A stretch of DNA of 64,000 bases from UBA1756 sp045132235. GTDB lineage: Bacteria; Bacteroidota; Bacteroidia; Bacteroidales; WCHB1-69. The stretch covers positions 1 to 64,000 of the forward strand of contig JBGURX010000026.1 in NCBI GenBank assembly GCA_045132235.1, in the 5' to 3' direction. Positions 9,190 to 19,635 of the stretch are shown piece by piece; position 1 is the stretch's first letter; every line of letters starts with the position of its first letter. The position numbers and the translations under genes are program-made. The notes under the pieces were generated by a model. The model saw only the letters and a program-made list of their open reading frames with translations, ran no database searches and was not told the origin of the DNA.

Positions 9190-11208
9190 ATGACAAAAAA
9201 GGCTGTTTTCTGGTGCTTTTTGACGATTTTATGTGTGCTTGCGAGTCCGTTGCATGCGCAGGTGGCGATTACGTCGTCGTCGGGACGCACTCCGGAGGAT
9301 GTGGTGCGTACCATGCTGGTGGGCAACGGAGTACAGGTGTCGAATGTGCAGTTCAACAATGTCACTACGGCACTGAACGCGAACAATGGCGCGCAGTTGG
9401 GATTTTTCACTAACAATACGAATACCTTCCCCACTCTGGGATTCTCCAACGGACTGATCATCGCTACGGGCGATGTGTTGAATGCTGTGGGTCCTAACGA
9501 CGACGACGGAGCTGAGATTTCTGTTTCCAACAGCGTGAACTGTCCTGAGCTTCAGGCGCTGGTGTATGACGATTTGTACTATCCCGCTGTTTTGGAGTTC
9601 GACTTTCTCACTACTGCCGACCAGGTGACTTTCAACTACATGTTCGCCTCGGAGGAGTATCCCGAATTTGTGGGTGCGGGTTACAATGACGTTTTCGGAT
9701 TCTTTGTCACCGACCTTACCACGAACCAGACCACCAATGTGGCCCGTATTCCGAACACCAGTTTGCCGGTTTCCATCGACAATGTCAATGAGGACTCCTA
9801 TTCGCAGTATTACCATGAAATATCCTACGGTTCTTCCTACATTCAGTATGATGCCTGTGTAGGACCGTTGTCGGCGACGTTTTCGGTTGTGCCTTGCCGT
9901 TGGTATCACATGAAACTGGCCATCTCAAATGCCGGTGACAATCTTTATGGTTCGGCAGTTTTTATTGAAGGACAGAGTTTTACAGCTGTCGGCATGGAGA
10001 CTACGATTGTGTATGATGTGGCGAGTCTTCCCGTTGTTGTGCAGGACTGCAACACGGCTACGGTCACCTTCAACATACCGGAGGCTGTAAGCACGCCCAC
10101 GGTCATCCCGCTGACCTATTCGGGCACGGCGGTCAATGGTGTGGATGTGCAGACGTTGCCCTCGTCGGTGACCATTCCCGCCGGCCAGACCTCCGTTACC
10201 ATCAACATTGTGGCCATTGGCGACTATACGCCCGACACGCTGATACTGAACATCTACTATGAGACTATGTTGTGTGAGGAGGGCAGCACTGTGTCGATTA
10301 TGGTTTGCAAGAACCAAGGTATTGAAATCGCGGCCAACAATGTGCTGTTCTGCGAGCCTGTGGACAGTCTGCACGTGGTGCTGGTGAGCGGTGCGTGCGG
10401 CGAGGTGGAGTGGTCGCCGTCGGATATGCTCACCGATCCGGATGCCCTGAATACGGGCTTCAACACTGAATACCTCACGCCGACCACCTTCACGGTGACG
10501 GCACACGACATTTTCCACTGCACCTCCAGCACGGTTACGTTCCAGTATGCGCATGGCGCCACGTTTAACGACACCATCCGTGCCACCATCTGCGACGGGG
10601 CGGCCTTCAACCAATACGGGTTCCATGAGTCGGAGACGGGTGTTTACACCCATACTGACCAGACTGCCTTCGGTTGCGACAGCATCACGACGCTGGTGCT
10701 GGAGTCGTACTCTGCCGATGCAGCCATTGAGGTGGGCGGCACCGACCTGTGCGAGGATGGCTATGTGGAATTGACCGCCGTGACCAGCAACGCCAATTTC
10801 CGATGGAGCAACGGGAGTACCGACCAAGTGCTCACGGTGACCCGTCCCGGCAACTACGTGCTGGATGCTTCCGACGGACCCTGCCACGCCCGCGACATGG
10901 TGGTCATTGCACCGTGTCCCGATGAGGAGATTTACATTCCCAATGCCATCACTCCCACCAACAGGGACGGCATCAACGACTATTTCCAAGTCTATATTCC
11001 TTCATCACTGGAGATTGTGGAGTTCGAGATTGCAATTTACGACCGTTGGGGACGGCTGGTGTTCAAGTCGGAAGACCCGAATTTCCGCTGGAACGGCAAG
11101 TCCAACGGGAAATTCCTTCCCTCCGCCACCGTGTTGACGTACCGTATCATGCTGAAAAGCAACTGGCATCCCCGGAAGGTGTATGTGGGAACGTTGACAA
11201 TATTGTAA
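9190..11208 (+). CDS. Choice-of-anchor L protein with T9SS type B sorting domain
   Basis: Large secreted or surface protein, a predicted T9SS cargo. The start at 9190 gives 672 residues with signal peptide MTKKAVFWCFLTILCVLASPLHAQ; the frame stays open 22 codons upstream without signal features. Residues about 25-280 form a choice-of-anchor L domain (NGVQVSNVQFNN, LGFSNGLIIATGDV, TFNYMFASEEYPEFVG, DVFGFFV). An Ig-like or Calx-beta-like stretch follows (about 290-380), then two short Ig-like modules. The last roughly 95 residues (IPNAITPTNRDGINDYF, YDRWGRLVF) are the gliding-motility type B C-terminal signal. It is next to the porU-porV locus that would export it. The ligand or substrate is unknown. 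Confidence 0.85.
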   Translation: MTKKAVFWCFLTILCVLASPLHAQVAITSSSGRTPEDVVRTMLVGNGVQVSNVQFNNVTTALNANNGAQLGFFTNNTNTFPTLGFSNGLIIATGDVLNAVGPNDDDGAEISVSNSVNCPELQALVYDDLYYPAVLEFDFLTTADQVTFNYMFASEEYPEFVGAGYNDVFGFFVTDLTTNQTTNVARIPNTSLPVSIDNVNEDSYSQYYHEISYGSSYIQYDACVGPLSATFSVVPCRWYHMKLAISNAGDNLYGSAVFIEGQSFTAVGMETTIVYDVASLPVVVQDCNTATVTFNIPEAVSTPTVIPLTYSGTAVNGVDVQTLPSSVTIPAGQTSVTINIVAIGDYTPDTLILNIYYETMLCEEGSTVSIMVCKNQGIEIAANNVLFCEPVDSLHVVLVSGACGEVEWSPSDMLTDPDALNTGFNTEYLTPTTFTVTAHDIFHCTSSTVTFQYAHGATFNDTIRATICDGAAFNQYGFHESETGVYTHTDQTAFGCDSITTLVLESYSADAAIEVGGTDLCEDGYVELTAVTSNANFRWSNGSTDQVLTVTRPGNYVLDASDGPCHARDMVVIAPCPDEEIYIPNAITPTNRDGINDYFQVYIPSSLEIVEFEIAIYDRWGRLVFKSEDPNFRWNGKSNGKFLPSATVLTYRIMLKSNWHPRKVYVGTLTIL

Positions 11209-11227
11209 AGAAGTGATTATCTGAATT

Positions 11228-11926
11228 TTAGTTTATCCCCCAGCAAAGCATCAGCAGGTCTCGCCACGGGATTTGGAGGCGTTCGCCTGTCTCTTGGTGG
11301 GTGAGGATGCCCTTGTAGCAGTAGATGGCCTGCATCAGCACCGGATTTTCCTGCAGGGCGTAGCGCATCTCGCTGTTGAAGATGAGGGGGAAAACAAGCG
11401 ATAACACAAAGTCGCCCAGCGCGTTGCAGGCGGCGTAGATGCCTCCTTCCACTTGCAGGATGTCCTGCAGCAGCTCGCCGTCTTCTACATTGGTTACCAT
11501 CTTCAAAGACAATGCGGTGATGTTTTTCTGGTGGAGGATGGCGAGGTGTTCGGGGGTGATGTCGTTGGGCGCGATGGGGGTGATGAGAATCTGGCTGTCT
11601 TTCAGTTGCTTGAGTTCTTCGGGTGTGAGGGGTTTCAGGCTGATGAGAATGTCGGACTTTTGGAACACGTAGCGTGCTTCGTCGTCGATGAGGGCGCCGG
11701 CATCGGCGTAGTCGAGGTCGATGAAGTCGGCGCCTTGGCCGATGCCGCGCTCGATGCGCACGGGCACGTGGTTTTCGACGAGGGTTTCGATGGAGTAGGG
11801 GGGGATGACCACCTCTTTGCGGGGGGTGAGAGAGTTGCCTTTGAGGATGCCGACGGCGAAACTGTGCTGGGCGGTGAGTTCATCTACCGCCTCCATCTGT
11901 GTCGCATGTTCGTATTCCTCAATCAT
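11228..11926 (-). CDS. Alanine dehydrogenase/PNT-like protein lacking the NAD-binding domain
   Basis: A 232-residue protein of the alanine dehydrogenase/transhydrogenase family; members are normally near 370-410 residues. Residues about 20-150 match the N-terminal substrate domain (SFAVGILKGNSLTPRKEVVIPP, VRIERGIGQGADFIDLDYADAGA, ILISLKPLTPEE, ITALSLKMV). Residues about 175-232 resemble the extreme C-terminus (LSLVFPLIF, YCYKGILTHQETGERLQIP). Nothing resembling the GxGxxG Rossmann domain lies between them, so the central nucleotide-binding part appears cleanly removed while the frame is kept. The start lies 11 bp after tsaE, so they are probably co-transcribed. Without NAD binding it cannot be an ordinary dehydrogenase; a regulatory or structural role is possible. 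I infer the deletion from remembered family architecture. Confidence 0.65.
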   Translation of the reverse strand: MIEEYEHATQMEAVDELTAQHSFAVGILKGNSLTPRKEVVIPPYSIETLVENHVPVRIERGIGQGADFIDLDYADAGALIDDEARYVFQKSDILISLKPLTPEELKQLKDSQILITPIAPNDITPEHLAILHQKNITALSLKMVTNVEDGELLQDILQVEGGIYAACNALGDFVLSLVFPLIFNSEMRYALQENPVLMQAIYCYKGILTHQETGERLQIPWRDLLMLCWGIN

Positions 11927-11937
11927 GCTGGTGGTTT

Positions 11938-12351
11938 TCAGAGGGTTTCAAAAGTGCGGGACTGTGGTCCGCTGACGGTGATGCGCACTTTGACGAAGTC
12001 GGGCTGGATGAGTTCTTCCACGTTCTCCGGCCATTCGAGGAAGCAGTAGTTGCCGCTGTAGAGATAGTCTTCGGCGCCGATTTCGTAGGCGTCGGCGAGT
12101 TTCTCGATGCGGTAGAAGTCGAAGTGGTAGATGCTGTCATCTGCTTCGGTGAGGTACTCGTTCACGATGGCGAAGGTGGGGCTGGAGGTGGTGTCGGTGG
12201 CGCCGAGCTGTCGGCATATCTCCTTGATGAGGGTGGTTTTGCCGGCGCCCATCTCGCCGTAGAAGCAGAACACACGGTCGTTGGGGTGTTCTTGCAGCAA
12301 GGCTTGTGCCACAGCGGGCAGTTCTTCTTCGGAGTGGATGGTGATGTTCAT
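11938..12351 (-). CDS. tsaE: tRNA threonylcarbamoyladenosine biosynthesis ATPase TsaE
   Basis: ATPase of the TsaB-TsaD-TsaE complex that completes t6A37 formation on ANN-decoding tRNAs. The 137 residues from the start at 12351 (MNITIHSEEEL) match family length; a 10-codon upstream extension is open but atypical. Walker A is GEMGAGKTT near residue 32, followed by the switch-I-like SSPTFAIVNEY, the HFDFYRI strand and the LEWPEN motif of Walker B type. A -7 box TATCTTTG sits just upstream on the minus strand (12371-12378). The pairing with an alanine-dehydrogenase-family gene is, to my knowledge, recurrent in Bacteroidetes. Confidence 0.93.
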   Translation of the reverse strand: MNITIHSEEELPAVAQALLQEHPNDRVFCFYGEMGAGKTTLIKEICRQLGATDTTSSPTFAIVNEYLTEADDSIYHFDFYRIEKLADAYEIGAEDYLYSGNYCFLEWPENVEELIQPDFVKVRITVSGPQSRTFETL

Positions 12352-12370
12352 GGTTTCGATAAAAATCGTG

Positions 12371-12378
12371 CAAAGATA
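12371..12378 (-). promoter_or_regulatory. -7 promoter box of tsaE
   Basis: Read on the minus strand this is TATCTTTG followed by C, an exact match to the Bacteroidetes -7 consensus TAnnTTTG, ending 20 bp before the tsaE ATG. The upstream sequence is a run of A and T without a clear TTG at the -33 position. Confidence 0.6.
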
Positions 12379-12408
12379 CAACTTTTTTTAAAAATTCTTT
12401 AAAAATAC

Positions 12409-12440
12409 TTGAAAATCGCATGTCGGATGTAGTATCTTTG
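12409..12440 (+). promoter_or_regulatory. Promoter of the BRO-N/DinD-like gene
   Basis: TTG at 12409-12411 and TATCTTTG at 12433-12440, separated by 21 bp, fit the Bacteroidetes consensus. The ATG lies 24 bp downstream of the -7 box, leaving a very short leader. The promoter is divergent from that of tsaE. Confidence 0.7.
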
Positions 12441-12464
12441 CAGCGAAATTTTAATTAACGTACT

Positions 12465-13340
12465 ATGACAAAAAGAAGTGCCTTGCAACTATTTGAGCAG
12501 AGAAAAATTCGTACAGTATGGGATGATCAGGAAGAGAAATGGTATTTTTCCATAGTGGATGTTTGTGGTGTCCTTACAGATAGTAAGGATGCTCTGACAG
12601 CACGAAAGTATTGGAACAAGTTAAAACAACGTTTGAGAGAAGAGGGGAATGAAACGGTGACAAATTGTCACCAGTTAAAACTTCGTGCTGCGGATGGAAA
12701 AATGCGTTTAACGGATGTGGCTGATACTGAAAGCGTTTTTCGTGTTATACAGTCTATCCCATCATCAAAAGCAGAGCCTTTTAAGCAATGGATGGCGCAG
12801 GTGGCTAGTCAGCGCATCGACCAAATGCAGGACCCTGAATTGAGCATTAACCAGGCTATTGTTGACTATAAGCGAATGGGTTATTGTGATGCATGGATTA
12901 ATCAACGTGTCAAGAGCATTGAGGTGCGCAAAGAATTAACCGATGAGTGGAAGCGGACAGGTGTTCATGAGGGTTTGGAATATGCTTCTCTAACTGACAT
13001 CATCACCCAGGAGTGGAGCGGTTTAACTACTAAACAGTATAAGCGGGTTAAGGGATTGAAGAAGGAGAGTTTGCGTGACAATATGACGAATCTTGAAATT
13101 GCGTTGAACATTCTCGCCGAAGCCGCCGCTACAGAATTGTCCAAACAAAGCAGTCCTAGTGGTTTCTTGCAGCAGGCCCAAGTGGCCAAGGATGGTGGTA
13201 GCGTGGCAAAAGCTGCTCGCAACCAATTGGAAGGTAAGTTGGGACGAAGTGTTATTTCATCCAAACGGACAACCAAAGTATCGCTTCACAAATCGTCAAC
13301 GGAAAAGTTGACAGAGGAAATGTCCGAAAATGAGATCTGA
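12465..13340 (+). CDS. BRO-N / DinD-like protein
   Basis: A 291-residue protein. The N-terminal 110 residues resemble a BRO-N/antirepressor-type DNA-binding domain (ALQLFEQRKIRTVWDDQEEKWYFS-like start, VDVCGVLTDS, ARKYWNKLKQRL, MRLTDVADTESVFRVIQSI). The C-terminal half resembles DNA-damage-inducible protein D (GLTTKQYKRVKGLKKESLRD, LEIALNILAEAAATE, GGSVAKAARNQLE). BRO-N proteins are common in phages and mobile islands, and DinD is SOS-linked. Base composition is clearly more AT-rich than the flanking tsaE and yraN, suggesting transfer. No other phage genes are adjacent, so it is a single-gene insertion or a resident stress gene. No LexA-type box was recognised. Confidence 0.75.
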   Translation: MTKRSALQLFEQRKIRTVWDDQEEKWYFSIVDVCGVLTDSKDALTARKYWNKLKQRLREEGNETVTNCHQLKLRAADGKMRLTDVADTESVFRVIQSIPSSKAEPFKQWMAQVASQRIDQMQDPELSINQAIVDYKRMGYCDAWINQRVKSIEVRKELTDEWKRTGVHEGLEYASLTDIITQEWSGLTTKQYKRVKGLKKESLRDNMTNLEIALNILAEAAATELSKQSSPSGFLQQAQVAKDGGSVAKAARNQLEGKLGRSVISSKRTTKVSLHKSSTEKLTEEMSENEI

Positions 13341-13402
13341 CAATTTTTCAGATATTCTATGGTTTTGATAGGTTCATAAGAGGATTTTCAAGTCGCAATA
13401 TT

Positions 13403-13765
13403 ATGACAGACAAGCAGATAACAGGCCAATCGGGAGAAGTACTGGCCAGGCAGTTTTTACTGGATCATGGGTACACGATTTTGGAAACCAACTGGCGTTT
13501 CGGCCATTTGGAGGTGGATGTGATTGCGCTGAAGGATGACATGCTGGTGTTTGTGGAGGTGAAGACGCGGGCGGGTGGCAGTTTGTCCGCCCCCGAGCTG
13601 TCGGTGAACATGCAGAAGCAGCGCAACATCATCCGTGCCGCCAACAGCTATGTGGTGCGCAACCAGTACCCCTACGACGTGCGGTTCGACATCATCACGG
13701 TGGTGACCACCCCGCAGGGGCCGCAGCTGGAGCACATCGCCGATGCCTACAAGCCAAGATGGTGA
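13403..13765 (+). CDS. YraN family protein (UPF0102), nuclease-like fold
   Basis: A 120-residue UPF0102 protein with a restriction-endonuclease-like core, of uncertain role and often linked to DNA processing. The motif run is characteristic: GQSGEVLARQFLLDHGY at the N-terminus, LETNWRFGHLEVDVIA (active-site Glu and Asp), LVFVEVKTR (the ExK pair), then the conserved MQKQRNIIRAANSY helix. The length is normal. It is preceded by 62 bp after the BRO-N-like gene on the same strand and returns to the GC-rich codon use of the core genome. Confidence 0.9.
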   Translation: MTDKQITGQSGEVLARQFLLDHGYTILETNWRFGHLEVDVIALKDDMLVFVEVKTRAGGSLSAPELSVNMQKQRNIIRAANSYVVRNQYPYDVRFDIITVVTTPQGPQLEHIADAYKPRW

Positions 13766-13809
13766 CCCAGAGAAGTACTGTGTGACAGCGTTTTTTTTGT
13801 GGGGAGGTT

Positions 13810-13839
13810 TTGTTTTTACAGAATTTCCATGTAATTTTG
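13810..13839 (+). promoter_or_regulatory. Promoter of the type A T9SS cargo gene
   Basis: TTG at 13810-13812 and TAATTTTG at 13832-13839 are 19 bp apart, fitting the Bacteroidetes promoter. The -7 box ends 41 bp before the ATG at 13881. Confidence 0.65.
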
Positions 13840-13880
13840 CAGCCATATTTTAACCCCATTATCCATTAAAATCCGTTGCC

Positions 13881-16310
13881 ATGAGACCTAAAAATTTATT
13901 ATTCGCAGCATTGACAGCTATTGCAGCGTTCATGTTCAACTTCGCTACTTTGAATGCCCAGTGCCGGTGGACTACCGAAATTTATCATCCCAATTCCCTG
14001 ATTGAAAACCCAGAACCCGTCACCACTTGGGTCGTGGATGCTTATACTGAAGAACTTGTATTTATGGGAGAAGTCATCAATTCGGGAAGTGACACGGCAT
14101 ACGGACTCGTAAATTACCGCGTGTATATCACCAATGATGACAACGTACAGTATGAACTCCATCGGGAGACCATAGATCTGTCGCAGCTTTCGCCCGGTTA
14201 TTTGGCGCCAGGTGAAGGCATTATGATCAGCTCATACTTTTGGGACAATGGCACCTTTTATATGACTTTGGATGATGTGAGTCAGATGTTTTTCTTCTAT
14301 CCATACCAGATCTGCATCGAGGTGTTCGACCCGGAAATCTCCATGTCCACGGCGTGCGACAGGTCCTGCATGACCGTGACAGACTGCGACGGTAATAGTG
14401 ATATATATATTGATGCCAATTTTTGTGAAGGACAATCTTACGATTTCTTCGGGCAGCAGATCACACAAGAGGGAACTTATTTTCATTATGATACTACTGA
14501 ATATTGTGTTGTCAGGTATATCTTGAATGTCACTTGGGTGTTTCCTAATCCTAATATTATTCTTTCTGGCAATACCTATTTTTGTGAGGATGGAAGCACA
14601 GTTCTCACGGCTTCTTCTAATATGCTCTACCCAAGATTCGTATGGAGCGATGGCACCACTACTGCCAGTGTCAACATCCAGTCGCCTGGCGTATGGACTG
14701 TGACGGCGAGTTATGGGGCCTACAACTGTTCTTCCACCATGAGTGTCAATGTGGAGGAACTGCCGAAACCGGAGATACAGCTGGTGGGTGATTGGCAGCA
14801 CTGCGATGGGACTCATGTGGAACTTTCGCTGCCTATGGATGGTATTGCTCAGGCATTTTGGTCAAATGGTGCGACAGGAGGTCTGTTTTCGACTGATCAG
14901 AGCGGTCACTACTCTGTAACGGCCGCTGGCGATAACGGATGCATCAGCACCGCGGAGTTCGATGTGGTGGTGGGACAGCCTTCGTCAGCGACATTGACCG
15001 TTACGGAAGACTATTACTATACCTTTAACGGGACGGTTTATACTTCCAGTGGCGAATATACTTGCATCATTCCCAATGCAACGGGTTGCGACAGTGTGAT
15101 TACACTTCAGCTGACCATTCTCCACCCCGGATCCGCTATAGTGACCTACGACACCACATGTGTTGGGAAACGTTTTACCCAGTATGGGATGGATGAAGTC
15201 TTTGATGCAGCTGGGGATTATGCATTTAGCCTCTCATCCACGCATGCACTGCAGCTTCATGTTGTGGATTTTCATCCGTCCATCATCGCTTCCGAAAGTA
15301 TGGACCCCTGTGAACACAATCCTGTTGTTTTGTCGGTTGATTGCGAGGCGGAGCATTATACTTGGAGTACAGGTCCGCTCACCTCCACCCTTACTGTTAC
15401 GCAGCCTGGCTACTACGCGGTGACGGTGAGCAACCAGTATGGCTGTGAGGCTTCTACCGAATACGTGCAGGTGGGAGGTTCGGCATCGTTGTCATCCGGC
15501 CCTGATTTCTGTATGGTTTCGGTCACCTCCGCTGGCTATAGCATGATGAAATGGACTCCTAATAATGCTAATACCCGTGCGTACAACATTTACAGGATGG
15601 TGGATAACGATGGCGTTTATCGGCTGGCGGCCACGGTGGTGGGTGAAACTGTCTGGACCGACTATATTATCCATGCTAACCAGCATTTTCTTACCTATCG
15701 GATCAGTGCGGTGGATGCTTGCGGAGCTGAGAGTGCATGGAGCGAACCCTTTTCACCGATGCATCTGTATATTAGTCTCAACAGCGACAGTACTATACAT
15801 TTGTCATGGACTGAATATCAAGGTCGTCCAGTCTCTGCTTACATTGTCAAGCATCAAGTGACAGCGCATTTGTATGAGGCAACCACTGAGGAAACATATT
15901 TTGATGTTCCAGCATATAGTCACTCCCCATATTCAGGCTATTACTACATTGAAGCTGTCACCAATTGTGGTTGTACCCTCCAAGATGGTGCAGTTACAGT
16001 GTCGGAGCCTCGCTCGAACCGCATCGACACCTCTTCTGTGGGTATAGCGGAGAATGTCCCTGTGCAGACTCCTGCTTTCAAAGTTTACCCCAATCCTGCC
16101 ACTGACCTGCTCAACGTACAGGTTATGAACAATACTAGTGCATTGATCACTCTGGAGGTCTATGACCTTTACGGCCGCTTGGTGGAACGGGAAACTGGTA
16201 CGGGTGACTATTTACAAATTAATACATCCACCTATCCATCAGGTATTTATATCGTCCGTGCATGGCATGATGGGGTTCTGTTGGGATTTGAGAAATTTGT
16301 GAAGCAGTAA
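13881..16310 (+). CDS. Large secreted protein with T9SS type A sorting domain
   Basis: An 809-residue predicted T9SS cargo. The signal peptide is MRPKNLLFAALTAIAAFMFNF, with cleavage near LNAQ. The body is a series of Ig-like or PKD-like modules with recurring motifs: F-x-W-S-x-G/D-T segments (FVWSDGTTTASVNI, AFWSNGATGG, YTWSTGPL) each followed by GxYxVT strands, plus a fibronectin-III-like pair around residues 545-715. The last 77 residues (FKVYPNPATDLLNVQV ... YDLYGRLVERETG ... YPSGIYIVRAW) are a type A C-terminal signal. Around 14400-14640 the codon use is more AT-rich. An adhesin or structural role is likely; no enzymatic domain is seen. Confidence 0.85.
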   Translation: MRPKNLLFAALTAIAAFMFNFATLNAQCRWTTEIYHPNSLIENPEPVTTWVVDAYTEELVFMGEVINSGSDTAYGLVNYRVYITNDDNVQYELHRETIDLSQLSPGYLAPGEGIMISSYFWDNGTFYMTLDDVSQMFFFYPYQICIEVFDPEISMSTACDRSCMTVTDCDGNSDIYIDANFCEGQSYDFFGQQITQEGTYFHYDTTEYCVVRYILNVTWVFPNPNIILSGNTYFCEDGSTVLTASSNMLYPRFVWSDGTTTASVNIQSPGVWTVTASYGAYNCSSTMSVNVEELPKPEIQLVGDWQHCDGTHVELSLPMDGIAQAFWSNGATGGLFSTDQSGHYSVTAAGDNGCISTAEFDVVVGQPSSATLTVTEDYYYTFNGTVYTSSGEYTCIIPNATGCDSVITLQLTILHPGSAIVTYDTTCVGKRFTQYGMDEVFDAAGDYAFSLSSTHALQLHVVDFHPSIIASESMDPCEHNPVVLSVDCEAEHYTWSTGPLTSTLTVTQPGYYAVTVSNQYGCEASTEYVQVGGSASLSSGPDFCMVSVTSAGYSMMKWTPNNANTRAYNIYRMVDNDGVYRLAATVVGETVWTDYIIHANQHFLTYRISAVDACGAESAWSEPFSPMHLYISLNSDSTIHLSWTEYQGRPVSAYIVKHQVTAHLYEATTEETYFDVPAYSHSPYSGYYYIEAVTNCGCTLQDGAVTVSEPRSNRIDTSSVGIAENVPVQTPAFKVYPNPATDLLNVQVMNNTSALITLEVYDLYGRLVERETGTGDYLQINTSTYPSGIYIVRAWHDGVLLGFEKFVKQ

Positions 16311-16349
16311 TTTTTCAGCCTTTTCGTGTTCTATTTGCCAATAATGTTG

Positions 16350-16357
16350 TATCTTTG
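16350..16357 (+). promoter_or_regulatory. -7 promoter box of the hutU-arcC unit
   Basis: TATCTTTG followed by C, 36 bp before the hutU ATG, matches the Bacteroidetes -7 consensus. No TTG at the canonical 19-21 bp spacing was found; the nearest TTTG (16334-16337) is too close. Confidence 0.5.
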
Positions 16358-16393
16358 CGCTCTTTTTTTGAAGGCAACAAAAATTTATAAGAT

Positions 16394-18397
<2,004 letters not shown>

Positions 18398-18429
18398 TCA
18401 AGCATTCTTAAACAACTTTATCATTTATC

Positions 18430-19368
18430 ATGGCAAAATTAGCAGTGGTCGCTTTCGGAGGAAACGCATTATTGAGAAGCGGCCAAAAAGGAACTTATCA
18501 AGAACAGATTCAGAATGTTACGCAGACTTGCGAGTCTCTTTTGGGACTGTTGAAGCAGGATTATAATATTGTCATCGGTCACGGCAACGGTCCGCAGGTG
18601 GGCAACGTGATGTTGCAGCATGAGGCGGGCAACAAGAGCTTCGAGCTCCCCATCATGCCGATGGACTTTTGTGTGTCGGAGACGCAGGGCTCGATTGGTT
18701 ATCTGATTGAGAAGGCGTTCCGTAACCTCTTCGTCAAGGAAAACATCCAGAAGAATGTGGTCACGTTGGTGACGCAGGTGGAGGTGAATGGCGAGGATCC
18801 GATGTTCAAGAACCCCACGAAGCCGGTGGGCCCGTACTACACGGAGGAAGAGGCGGAGGAGTATGCTGCCGAGACAGGCGCCATCTTCCGCGAGGACCCC
18901 AAGGGCAACGGATGGCGCAAAGTGGTGGCCTCCCCAAAGCCGCTGAAAGTGTGCAACATTGAGATCGTGAAGCAGTTGGCCGAAGCCGGCAACGTCGTGG
19001 TGACAGTGGGCGGCGGCGGCATCCCGGTGATTGTGAAAGACGGTCTTTTCCATGGTGTGGAGGCGGTGATTGACAAGGATTTGGCATCCGCACTCACGGC
19101 TGTGGAGATTGGCGCCGACGAGTTCTACATCCTCACCGATGTGCCGAAAGTTTATCTTAACTTCAAGAAGCCCAACGAGAAAGCCCTTGACACCATCACG
19201 GTGGCGGAGGCGAAACAATACTTGGAGGAGGGTCATTTCACCGAGGGTTCAATGGCTCCGAAAATCCGTGCGGCCATTTACTTCGTGGAGAGTGGCGGTG
19301 CCGAATGCATCATCACCGAAGCCGGACAGCTCGGGAATCCCGCTTGCGGTACAAGAATTGTGAGATAA
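18430..19368 (+). CDS. arcC: Carbamate kinase
   Basis: Transfers phosphate from carbamoyl phosphate to ADP, the ATP-yielding step of arginine deiminase fermentation. The 312 residues are normal. Motifs are VVAFGGNALLR at the N-terminus, IGHGNGPQVGNVMLQHE, SETQGSIGYLIEKAF, VTVGGGGIPVI, AVIDKDLASALTA and GSMAPKIRAAI. It lies directly downstream of hutU, an unusual partner; arginine deiminase is encoded separately at 56.7-57.9 kb and ornithine carbamoyltransferase is not in the window. Confidence 0.95.
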   Translation: MAKLAVVAFGGNALLRSGQKGTYQEQIQNVTQTCESLLGLLKQDYNIVIGHGNGPQVGNVMLQHEAGNKSFELPIMPMDFCVSETQGSIGYLIEKAFRNLFVKENIQKNVVTLVTQVEVNGEDPMFKNPTKPVGPYYTEEEAEEYAAETGAIFREDPKGNGWRKVVASPKPLKVCNIEIVKQLAEAGNVVVTVGGGGIPVIVKDGLFHGVEAVIDKDLASALTAVEIGADEFYILTDVPKVYLNFKKPNEKALDTITVAEAKQYLEEGHFTEGSMAPKIRAAIYFVESGGAECIITEAGQLGNPACGTRIVR

Positions 19369-19470
19369 TCTTCCAAAAAAATCATCATTTTTCAGGGAGA
19401 TAAAAGAGGTTATAATCTTTAATCGTTGATTATCAATCAATTAAAGATAAAAATAAAAAACACCAAGGAG

Positions 19471-19500
19471 TTGTAAATTCAAAATAAAGTTGTAATTTTG
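19471..19500 (+). promoter_or_regulatory. Promoter of tRNA-Lys
   Basis: TTG at 19471-19473 and TAATTTTG at 19493-19500 with a 19-bp spacer match the Bacteroidetes consensus. The mature tRNA begins 17 bp after the -7 box. Confidence 0.75.
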
Positions 19501-19516
19501 CAGCTCCAAAAACGGA

Positions 19517-19589
19517 GTCCCAGTAGCTCAGCAGGTAGAGCACATCCCTTTTAAGGATGGGGTCCTGGGTTCGAATCCCAGCTGAGACA
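19517..19589 (+). tRNA. tRNA-Lys(TTT)
   Basis: A 73-nt cloverleaf without encoded CCA. The D stem is GCTC/GAGC. The anticodon stem CATCC/GGATG encloses loop CTTTTAA with anticodon TTT. The T stem CTGGG/CCCAG has loop TTCGAAT. The acceptor stem GTCCCAG/CTGAGAC has one C-A mismatch at position 4-69. It has its own promoter and is followed by an intrinsic terminator. Confidence 0.95.
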
Positions 19590-19593
19590 CATT

Positions 19594-19635
19594 AATCGCT
19601 CTGACACAATAAGTTAGAGCGATTTTTGTTTTTAG
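19594..19635 (+). terminator. Intrinsic terminator after tRNA-Lys
   Basis: A perfect 9-bp stem AATCGCTCT (19594-19602) and AGAGCGATT (19616-19624) with a 13-nt loop, followed by a T-rich run to 19634, five bases after the tRNA. Confidence 0.85.
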
